Below are positions 6,645-11,809 of a DNA stretch of 11,809 nucleotides, in pieces. The notes beneath the pieces are model-generated. The model ran no database searches and was not told the DNA's origin. It was given only the letters and a program-made list of their open reading frames with translations. Source of the stretch: DATELY01 sp035276085. GTDB lineage: Bacteria; Pseudomonadota; Gammaproteobacteria; Steroidobacterales; Steroidobacteraceae. The position numbers were made by a program, and so were the translations under genes. Each line of letters opens with the position of its first letter. The first letter of the stretch is position 1. The stretch is taken from the NCBI GenBank assembly GCA_035276085.1, contig DATELY010000204.1, positions 1 to 11,809 of the forward strand. The letters are read 5' to 3'.

Positions 6645-7619
6645 TCAACTTCTGGTTGACGATTGCACGGCGAGTTGCTGCCTGATCCACTGGCAGAATC
6701 GCTTGCACACGCTGGCGTCCGCCTTGTCTCTACGCACGGAGAGGTAATGGCCGCGATTCCTCATGATGGTCTTGTGCGGCAGCGGACGCACGAGGTCGCC
6801 GCTGTCGACCAGATGCCCGACGAGATGATGCCAGCCCAGGGTCACGCCCTGATGCGCGAGGGCCAGCTGCACGATGGCCGGATAGTCGTTGCTGGTGAAT
6901 AGCTGCCGCGGGATATCGGCGCGCCAGCTGGTATCCACGTCATGCAGCGCCAGCCAGACCTTCCAGTCGATATGCTCGGAAATCTGCGAGCGACCGTAGG
7001 CGCTGAGATCCAGCAACGACATGTCGAGCAATCCTTCGGGTGCCGAGATCGGGCCATGTCGCTGCAGATACTGCGGAGTGCAAACCGGATAGACCTCGTC
7101 GTCGAACAGGTGCTCACTGTCGTATCCCTCGCGCAAGCTGGCCAGCTTCGCGATGTACACGTCCGGCTGCACGCCTGCTTCCATCGAGATGAAATTCTGC
7201 GTGGCCAGTACGGTGAGTTCGATATCCGGCGCGTCCTGAAGGAATTCGGGCAGCCGCCTATGGAGCCACAGCGCCGAAAACGCCGGCGAACAGCACACGA
7301 TCAGGGTCTGCCTGGCGGGAATTCTCTTGCGCAGGCGTTCGGCTGCCTGATGAATATTGATCAGCGAAAGCTGGGCGGCATCCTTGAACATCTCGCCATC
7401 GGCCGTCAGTGCGACGGTTCTGCCCGAGCGGACAAACAGCGCCGTCCCGAGGTAGTCCTCAAGCTCCCGCACCTGCTTGCTGACGGCTGCGGGGGTCACG
7501 CTCAGTGCATTGGCAGCCCCCGTAAAACTGCTGAACTTTGCGGCCGCGAGAAATGACTTGATGGCGCGCAGCGAAAGTGCGCCGACCAGGGTTTCGCTGA
7601 TTTCGAATTGAGGCGCCAT
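6645..7619 (-). CDS. LysR-family transcription regulator (GcvA-like)
   Basis: A 324-residue LysR-type regulator of standard size. The winged helix-turn-helix lies near the N-terminus (about residues 17-75), with FTGAANALSVTPAAVSKQVRE-type recognition helices at 32-52 and the wing at LGTALFVRSGRTVALTADG (57-75). A periplasmic-binding-like effector domain fills about 95-310. It lies directly upstream of, and on the same strand as, the racemase-family and reductase genes (100-bp gap). It therefore probably controls these two genes in response to a hydroxyproline isomer or the pyrroline product, an inference from position. A same-strand layout is less usual than the divergent one for LysR genes. 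No clear terminator is seen between it and the enzyme gene, so partial co-transcription is possible. Confidence 0.9.
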   Translation of the reverse strand: MAPQFEISETLVGALSLRAIKSFLAAAKFSSFTGAANALSVTPAAVSKQVRELEDYLGTALFVRSGRTVALTADGEMFKDAAQLSLINIHQAAERLRKRIPARQTLIVCCSPAFSALWLHRRLPEFLQDAPDIELTVLATQNFISMEAGVQPDVYIAKLASLREGYDSEHLFDDEVYPVCTPQYLQRHGPISAPEGLLDMSLLDLSAYGRSQISEHIDWKVWLALHDVDTSWRADIPRQLFTSNDYPAIVQLALAHQGVTLGWHHLVGHLVDSGDLVRPLPHKTIMRNRGHYLSVRRDKADASVCKRFCQWIRQQLAVQSSTRS

Positions 7620-7918
7620 GACTATGTCGACCGGATTGAAGGGATCGGGACAGAGTCCGAAGCAACGACTTGCCCGAGATCACGTGAGACAACGACGCTA
7701 TTCTCGTATCCCAACGGACCGTCTTCAAGTAGCAGCGCCTGAGTCAGACTGCAGCAAACCCTGTGAGCGGATAGCCAGGAAGACTGCTTTGGTCAATGTC
7801 ACGACGCCGGCTGAGGGCGATCGAGTGGCCGCTTGCGAGTGGAGCAGCCGGTTCAATGTCATGGCGACGCATTAAATAAAGCTCTCCTTCTGGCCGACAT
7901 CTGGCTGACGCTCTTGGC
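7620..7918. other. Gene-poor spacer upstream of the LysR gene
   Basis: No coding sequence I can support is present. The frames that stay open here show no recognisable motif and no ribosome binding site. The part nearest 7620 must hold the LysR promoter, but I see no clear -10/-35 pair or operator. It may be debris of a lost gene. Confidence 0.4.
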
Positions 7919-8152
7919 TCAGTTCGCCCCCAGCAGACGATTGACCGCTTGCCTGCGGGAGGACGCCTTTCTCAGTCTCGCCGACATCCGGTCGATGCGT
8001 GAGGACATCTCCGTGTCTGCCGCGGACACTGGGCGCCATGCGCGATACGCCGACGACGCAACCTTGCGGATGCTGACGTGTGCGATGATCGCCAGCAACA
8101 GCAGGACTGCCCATGCCGATGCATGTGCAAGCGCTCGCGCGACAAACCCGGC
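7919..8152 (-). pseudogene. Possible C-terminal remnant of a small membrane protein
   Basis: Directly after the stop codon of the GlxA-type regulator, and in the same frame, 77 codons stay open to a TGA at 7919-7921. The translation has a hydrophobic helix, AVLLLLAIIAHVSI (15-28), followed by a basic, Arg-rich helical tail with ATG-rich spacing (MSSRIDRMSARLRKASSRRQ, 49-68) and the ending LLGAN. Third codon positions are GC-rich, as in a real gene. No ATG or GTG precedes the helix, and the only upstream context is the regulator stop. So either the 5' part was lost, or this is a chance frame. I do not recognise the family. A readthrough extension of the regulator is possible but unlikely. Confidence 0.25.
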
Positions 8153-9181
8153 TTAGTGGACGCCAAAGTCTGACTGAAGTCTTCTCAGCTTCGAGGGCGT
8201 GACGTTGAATTCGCGTTTGAACCAATGTATGAGATGCGAGCTGTCTGTAAAGCCGCACTCGTACGCGATCTGCGTAATCGACCGGTCGCTGTTTATCACC
8301 ATCCATTTCGCTGCGTTCAGGCGCATGCCCCTCCAGTACTGAAGGGGGGCGACACGCAGATGCTTTCTGAAAAGGCGGGTAAGCTCGCGCTCGGTCGTGC
8401 CGATCGCTTGCGCGATGCCGGCAATGGAGCCTGGCTCAAATGTTCGTTGCCTCATCAGCCCGACTGCATTCACGACCCGCCGGTCCGGGCAATGCAGACC
8501 GATCTCCGAGTCGTCCTTCATGGCCTGAATTTCTTCGAATCCTCGGTCGGCCATCAGATAGTGAAGCGCCTTGTGCGATCGCGTATTACCGCAGCTGGTC
8601 GTCACCAGGTGCATCGCAAGGTTGATCGCCGCAAGACCGCCGGGGCATGTGATGAATCCGCCATCCACGACGACAGGCGCGTCCGTCACTGCGATGACAT
8701 CCGGAAAGTTGCTCTGCATCGCATGCGCGAGTGAGAAGTGAACAGCACATCGTTTTCCGGCCAGATATCCCAGTTCGGCAAGAATGAATTGACCGGTGCA
8801 TAGCCCGATGACGGGGACGCGCGCTTCCACGCAGGATTGTACGAATCGGTAGAGCTCGTCGGGGATTGGCGCGGCACTATGGAGCAACCCGCCATGCACC
8901 ACAACGTAGTCATAGGCAGTCGGGTCGCCGAAGAGTCTGGTCGGCAGCATCGGGAAACCGCAGCTCGAGCGGATGGGCGCCATCTCGTGAGACAGGAGAT
9001 CCCATGAGCAGTAGATTTGCCTGCTGAAATCCGCCTCATCGGCCGACAGTCGCAGAAACTCGACGAAGCACGAAAGCGACATCAGGGTGAAGTCCGGCGT
9101 CGGCGCGATGCCGATTCTGAGCGGCGCCTCCACCTCCGGCGCAGACTTGCCCGGCCGCAGAAAAGAGTAATCGCCCCGCAT
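8153..9181 (-). CDS. GlxA-type AraC-family regulator with DJ-1/PfpI amidotransferase-like domain
   Basis: A 342-residue regulator with the usual two-domain layout of the GATase1-AraC group that includes GbdR, CdhR and SouR, which control betaine, carnitine and sarcosine use in pseudomonads. The N-terminal DJ-1/PfpI-like domain (about 21-200) starts with LRIGIAPTPDFTLMSLSCFV and has the elbow GLCTGQF (126-132, Cys128) and ITCPGGLAAINLAMHLV (177-193). The AraC domain (about 235-335) has helix-turn-helix units at about 252-272 (SIAGIAQAIGTTERELTRLF) and 301-321 (SITQIAYECGFTDSSHLIHW). A strong AGGGAGG site at 9188-9194 supports the ATG at 9181. It diverges from the enolase-superfamily gene over 109 bp and most likely controls it. 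The ligand is not known; a hydroxyproline, proline betaine or related amine is a reasonable guess. Confidence 0.9.
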   Translation of the reverse strand: MRGDYSFLRPGKSAPEVEAPLRIGIAPTPDFTLMSLSCFVEFLRLSADEADFSRQIYCSWDLLSHEMAPIRSSCGFPMLPTRLFGDPTAYDYVVVHGGLLHSAAPIPDELYRFVQSCVEARVPVIGLCTGQFILAELGYLAGKRCAVHFSLAHAMQSNFPDVIAVTDAPVVVDGGFITCPGGLAAINLAMHLVTTSCGNTRSHKALHYLMADRGFEEIQAMKDDSEIGLHCPDRRVVNAVGLMRQRTFEPGSIAGIAQAIGTTERELTRLFRKHLRVAPLQYWRGMRLNAAKWMVINSDRSITQIAYECGFTDSSHLIHWFKREFNVTPSKLRRLQSDFGVH

Positions 9182-9196
9182 TTATCGCCTCCCTTG

Positions 9197-9280
9197 CCGT
9201 GCCGCCGATTGTCCGAAACATACAATTTTTTTAGAACGTGGGCAATTATAGTTTTCAACATCGGCACGCAAACGGCACGG
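9197..9280. promoter_or_regulatory. Divergent promoter region with repeated CGGCACG elements
   Basis: The 109-bp gap between the regulator and the enolase-family gene holds CCGTGCCG (9197-9204) and its exact complement CGGCACGG (9273-9280) near the opposite edge, plus another CGGCACG at 9262-9268. The last two are direct repeats with an 11-bp period, about one helical turn. The AT-rich core between them (9216-9257) includes a -10-like TATAGT (9247-9252) without a good -35 partner, as expected for an activator-dependent promoter. Binding of the GlxA-type regulator is inferred. Confidence 0.35.
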
Positions 9281-9283
9281 AGG
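9279..9283 (+). promoter_or_regulatory. Ribosome binding site that decides a TTG start
   Basis: GGAGG lies 7 nt before TTG at 9291. No in-frame ATG or GTG lies between the site and the conserved first beta strand (KITKISLYQV). The TTG is therefore the likely start of the enolase-superfamily gene. Confidence 0.75.
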
Positions 9284-9290
9284 CGTCATC

Positions 9291-10400
9291 TTGAAGATCA
9301 CGAAAATTTCTCTCTACCAGGTAGACCTGCCCCTCAAAGAGGGTTCCTATAGCTGGTCCACGTTTTCGTTTGCGTCGTTCGACTCGACCGTGATCGTCGT
9401 CGAAACGGACTCTGGACTCTCCGGTGTCGGCGAGATTTGCCCTCTCGGACCGTCCTATCTGCCCGCCTATGCCGAGGGCGCTCGCGCGGGCCTCGTCAAG
9501 ATCGCCGAAGGTCTGATCGGCGAAGACCCCTGCCAGATTGGCCGGATCAATTTCCGCATGGACGAGCTTCTCAAAGGCCATCCGTATGTGAAGTCAGCGT
9601 TGGATATGGCCTGCTGGGATATCCTGGGCAAGGCGACCAGTCAGCCGGTCTACAACCTGCTCGGCGGGCGTCTGCAGGATGCAGTCAGACTCTTCAAGGT
9701 GGTGAGCCGGCAAGACCCCGATGCGATGGCAAAAAAAATCCGCGAGTATCAAAACCAGGGCTTCAAACAGTTTCAGATGAAGGTCGGTGCGGGCGCAGAT
9801 TCGGATATCGAGCGCATTCGCAAGGTGTCTGCTGAACTGCGCCCCGGCAATGTCCTGGCGGCAGATGCGAACACCGGGTGGCGGCAACACGAGGCGCTAC
9901 GCGTTGTCAAAGCCATTCGGGATGTCGATATCTACATCGAACAGCCGTGCCCGAGCTATGAGGAGTGCCTCACGGTCAGGAACCATACGGATCATCCAAT
10001 GATCCTCGATGAATGCATGGAAGACATTCGCTTGTTGATGCGTGGCTGTCAGGATCGAGCGATGGATGTCGTCAATCTCAAGATAAGCCGTGTAGGCGGT
10101 CTGACGAAGGCCAGGCAGTTCCGGGATCTCGCGGTGACGATGGGCATTTCGCTCACCATCGAAGACTCGTGGGGCGCAGAGATTGCGACGGCCGCCCTTT
10201 GCCATCTCGCGCACTCGACGCCCTCCGGTTTTCACTTCCAGTCGTCGGCGTTCCATGAGTACCACAGTCTCACGGTCGCTTCGGGCGGCCCGGAACTGCA
10301 CGATGGCTATATGTCGGTCTCGGCTCAGCCGGGTCTCGGCGTCTCGCCCAATATGGATGTGCTCGGGGACCCCGTCGCCGTTGTCGGTCGATCAACCTGA
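9291..10400 (+). CDS. Enolase-superfamily enzyme, probable cis-3-hydroxy-L-proline dehydratase or hydroxyproline betaine epimerase
   Basis: A 369-residue enzyme of the mandelate racemase/muconate lactonizing group, of normal length. The N-terminal capping domain runs to about 125. In the barrel, the strand-2 motif is FQMK (161-164): the usual KxK has become QxK, leaving Lys164. Magnesium ligands are Asp192 (ADAN), Glu217 (IEQPC) and Asp240 (LDE). Lys264 in LKISRVGGLTKA is the opposing catalytic base, and IEDSWGAEIATAA follows. Lys164/Lys264 plus the IEQPCPSYEEC and ISRVGGLTKARQFRDL patterns fit the group containing cis-3-hydroxyproline dehydratase and 4-hydroxyproline betaine 2-epimerase. The dehydratase would yield delta1-pyrroline-2-carboxylate, the substrate of the reductase at 4542-5474. 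It starts at TTG with a good GGAGG site and is divergent from the GlxA-type regulator. The choice between the two activities cannot be made from the sequence alone. Confidence 0.7.
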   Translation: MKITKISLYQVDLPLKEGSYSWSTFSFASFDSTVIVVETDSGLSGVGEICPLGPSYLPAYAEGARAGLVKIAEGLIGEDPCQIGRINFRMDELLKGHPYVKSALDMACWDILGKATSQPVYNLLGGRLQDAVRLFKVVSRQDPDAMAKKIREYQNQGFKQFQMKVGAGADSDIERIRKVSAELRPGNVLAADANTGWRQHEALRVVKAIRDVDIYIEQPCPSYEECLTVRNHTDHPMILDECMEDIRLLMRGCQDRAMDVVNLKISRVGGLTKARQFRDLAVTMGISLTIEDSWGAEIATAALCHLAHSTPSGFHFQSSAFHEYHSLTVASGGPELHDGYMSVSAQPGLGVSPNMDVLGDPVAVVGRST

Positions 10401-10422
10401 TACGGACCGCGCACCGTGCAAC

Positions 10423-10450
10423 GCGCCCGATGCACCTCACCATCGGGCGC
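10423..10450 (+). terminator. Strong hairpin after the enolase-superfamily gene
   Basis: GCGCCCGATG (10423-10432) and CATCGGGCGC (10441-10450) form a perfect 10-bp, GC-rich stem with an 8-nt loop, starting 22 nt after the stop codon. No T-run follows, so it may act with the next hairpin, as a Rho-assisted terminator, or as an mRNA 3'-end stabiliser. Confidence 0.5.
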
Positions 10451-10462
10451 TCACCCTCACCG

Positions 10463-10484
10463 ACGCTGCAAAGAAGCAGCGTTT
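10463..10484 (+). terminator. Second hairpin with short T-run
   Basis: ACGCTGC (10463-10469) pairs exactly with GCAGCGT (10476-10482) across the loop AAAGAA and is followed by TT-C-GACTT. It sits 12 nt after the first hairpin. Together they look like a tandem termination zone for the enolase-family gene. The T-tract is short, so efficiency is uncertain. Confidence 0.5.
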
Positions 10485-10533
10485 CGACTTGACGTCCGCA
10501 TCAAACGAGGAAGTGCCCCGATGAGCGCTGTGA

Positions 10534-11046
10534 TGGGTGTGCTTCGACATCCGCCACCTTTGTAGTCGGATTCGCAATCGTCTCGGCATGAATCAGCTTT
10601 GTGTTCGGGCGTATGGCTGCGCGTACAGCAGCAAGATCGCTGATGTCCACAAACGTCGCCTCGATACCGTACCGTTGCGGAAGCAGTTCACTGAAAAGGC
10701 GCCAGACGGCCTCATACGTCACATCGCTCACAACAACATGATCGCCACTCTTCAGGAATGTGAAGAAGATCGCATGCAGCGCCGCCACGCCGGTTCCAAA
10801 AACAACGGCCTCCTCACCGTTTTCCAGTGCCGCAAGCTTGCGCTCGAGACAAAGCTGGTTGAAGCCGACGTTCCGCGTGTAGAAGAGCGTTTGAGAATCT
10901 GACCAGTCGAGTGCGGATGGATCATCAGGCAATCTGTACGAGTTTGCCATGACGATCGGCGTGCGAATTGCTCCCGTCGTGGCGTCAACCAGATTCCCCG
11001 CATGTACGGCCTGACTGTCGAACGAGAGGCTTTGCGGCGCTTCCTT
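10534..11046 (-). pseudogene. Fragment of a methionine gamma-lyase/cystathionine-type PLP enzyme, broken at both ends
   Basis: The translation carries the N-terminal third of a Cys/Met-metabolism PLP-dependent enzyme. SFDSQAVHAGN is followed by the activation-loop region (YTRNVGFNQLCLERKLAALE) and GTGVAALHAI, which contacts the PLP phosphate. Then come GDHVVVSDVTYEAV and a domain ending TIANPTTKVADVEA. After VADVEA (near 10537) the likeness stops and a 12-residue unrelated tail follows. The PLP-binding Lys and the whole C-terminal domain (about 250 residues) are missing. At the other end, homology reaches back beyond the ATG at 10950 to about 11046, but no ATG, GTG or TTG is in frame there, so the start codon is lost too. 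It cannot be active. It lies back to back with an Lrp-type gene, as methionine gamma-lyase genes often do, with IS30 debris between them. A cystathionine lyase or synthase ancestor is also possible. Confidence 0.8.
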
Positions 11047-11104
11047 ACATTCAATATGCGTTGTTCGCCTATACGCTGAAGAAGCGGAAATTCTAGAGAC
11101 GAGT

Positions 11105-11533
11105 TTTCAAGTTTGAAGTGCAACACCCTGACTCGTTTAAGGTGTTGCCATGGAAAAACGATACCAACAACTCCAGCCTGAAGAGAGGCTGACGATCGCC
11201 AGCCTGCGTCAGCAGGGTTCAAGCATACGTGCCATGGCCCGCATACCTGGACGCTCACCTTCAACTGTGAGCCGCGAGCTGGCTCGCAACTGTGGGCCTG
11301 AGCACTATGCATCAATGCCGGCCCAGGCGCCAAGCGTCGCACGACGTGCCGCTGCCCGACGCCCCGCGAAGCTCGATCCGCAAGCGGTTACATGGCGCAT
11401 CGTCCTCACCTTGCTGGACTGGAAATGGTCGCCCCAGCAGACATCGGGTACGCTCGAACGTATGTACCCGAATGATTCGTCCCAGCGGGTCCCGCACGAG
11501 ACCATCTACACGGTTAAAACCGAACTTTGGGTG
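11105..11533 (+). mobile_element. 5' part of an IS30-family insertion sequence
   Basis: The stretch starts with a terminal-repeat-like segment (TCAAGTTTGAAGTGCAACACC, about 11107-11127) and TAAGGTGTTGCC just before a transposase start, the usual layout of an IS30-type left end. The coding part is complete only at its 5' side. No matching right end is found in the window, so a deletion has removed the rest. Both boundaries are approximate. Confidence 0.6.
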
Positions 11534-11548
11534 ACGTATTGCCGATAG
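11150..11548 (+). pseudogene. Truncated IS30-family transposase
   Basis: The frame encodes 132 residues. The N-terminal DNA-binding region is clear: LQPEERLTIASLRQQGSSIR (8-27), followed by a helix-turn-helix with SPSTVSRELARN (36-47), the hallmark of IS30 transposases. The spacer region with WSPQQTSGTL (93-102) and VPHETIY (114-120) is also typical. Family members run to about 320-390 residues and continue after ETIY into the DDE catalytic domain. Here the likeness stops near residue 121 (about 11512), and 11 unrelated residues lead to a stop. No catalytic residue is present, so it cannot transpose, although the DNA-binding part could still act if expressed. It sits between the broken lyase and the truncated Lrp-type gene. 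Confidence 0.8.
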
Positions 11549-11596
11549 AACGTATCATAATGTGGGTTGCTAGCGTGACATTTTCCTAATAGCGGC

Positions 11597-11809
11597 ATGC
11601 ACTTGCAGCCAGTCATGCACTCGGTAGCACTAATGTCCATTAACCATACTGGAACGCTCGATTCGATGAAGCGCAGCTTTGCGCAGTGTCCGGAAATCCA
11701 GCAGTGCTATTACGTCGCAGGCGAAAGGGACTTCGTGCTGGTCCTGACGGCGCGCAATATGGAGGAATGCACCGCGCTCACGCGGCAACTGTTCTTCTCG
11801 AACAACAAC
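11597..11809 (+). pseudogene. Lrp/AsnC-family regulator, ligand-binding (RAM) domain only, running off the window
   Basis: Seventy-one codons are open from ATG 11597 to the window end. The segment VALMSINHTGTLDSMKRSF, then CPEIQQCYYVAGERDFVLVL (31-50) and ARNMEECTALTRQLFF (52-67), is the RAM effector-binding domain of Lrp/AsnC regulators. CYYVAGERDF is the conserved ligand-pocket signature. The N-terminal winged helix-turn-helix (about 60-65 residues) is absent: a stop codon lies at 11576-11578 in this frame, and IS30 debris occupies the space. With only the RAM domain it could still form oligomers but not bind DNA. The gene once probably diverged from the methionine gamma-lyase-like gene, as MdeR does from MdeA in Pseudomonas. 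The 3' end is outside the window, so its completeness is unknown. No ribosome binding site is seen before the ATG. Confidence 0.75.

Noticed and set aside
5540..6685. Plus-strand open frame of 381 codons
   Set aside because: It is antisense to the well-supported proline racemase-family gene, with a composition typical of antisense shadows (Arg, His, Gly, Ala) and no family motif.
7833..8156. Plus-strand 107-codon frame opposite the membrane-protein remnant
   Set aside because: No ribosome binding site or recognisable motif; the minus-strand frame at 7919-8152 has more gene-like third positions and a clean hydrophobic helix.
8225..8734. Plus-strand 169-codon frame
   Set aside because: Fully antisense to the GlxA-type regulator and without any recognisable motif.

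Overview
The window looks like an accessory catabolic region from a high-GC beta-proteobacterium, most likely Burkholderiaceae (Paraburkholderia, Caballeronia or Cupriavidus type). This rests on overall composition, codon choice and the gene families present: GlxA-type regulators, the hydroxyproline-associated proline racemase/ornithine cyclodeaminase pair, and an IS30 relative. The genus is an inference. No tRNA, rRNA or CRISPR array is visible.

Left part (1-4541). A broken N-terminus of a flavin amine dehydrogenase (minus strand) faces a four-gene plus-strand operon across an AT-rich promoter region with two perfect 12-bp palindromes. The operon encodes a PhnZ/TmpB-like HD-domain protein with all six diiron ligands in place, a short-chain dehydrogenase, a DUF861-type cupin, and a DAO-family FAD oxidoreductase. 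Cupin and oxidoreductase genes overlap. I know no described pathway with exactly this set; oxidative breakdown of an amino or N-methylated (possibly phosphonate-like) compound is the best guess. A decayed GlxA/AraC-type regulator follows, with internal deletions and a frame change.

Middle part (4542-7619, minus strand). A LysR regulator, a proline racemase-family enzyme with a Ser90/Cys266 catalytic pair, and an ornithine cyclodeaminase-family reductase lie in one direction. This is the classic gene pair for trans-3-hydroxy-L-proline: dehydration to delta1-pyrroline-2-carboxylate, then reduction to L-proline.

Right part (7620-10400). A gene-poor stretch holds only a possible membrane-protein remnant. 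An intact GlxA-type AraC regulator (minus strand) then diverges from an enolase-superfamily enzyme that resembles the cis-3-hydroxyproline dehydratase / hydroxyproline-betaine epimerase family and starts at TTG. If it is the dehydratase, its product is the same pyrroline-2-carboxylate, so the two hydroxyproline branches would share the reductase at 4542-5474.

Far right (10401-11809). Two hairpins follow the enolase-family gene. After them come a methionine gamma-lyase-like fragment (minus strand), an IS30 transposase fragment, and the ligand-binding half of an Lrp/AsnC regulator running off the window. The lyase and the Lrp gene look like a former divergent enzyme/regulator pair broken by the IS event. 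Four clear gene remnants and an IS fragment in under 12 kb indicate a region under rearrangement and decay.
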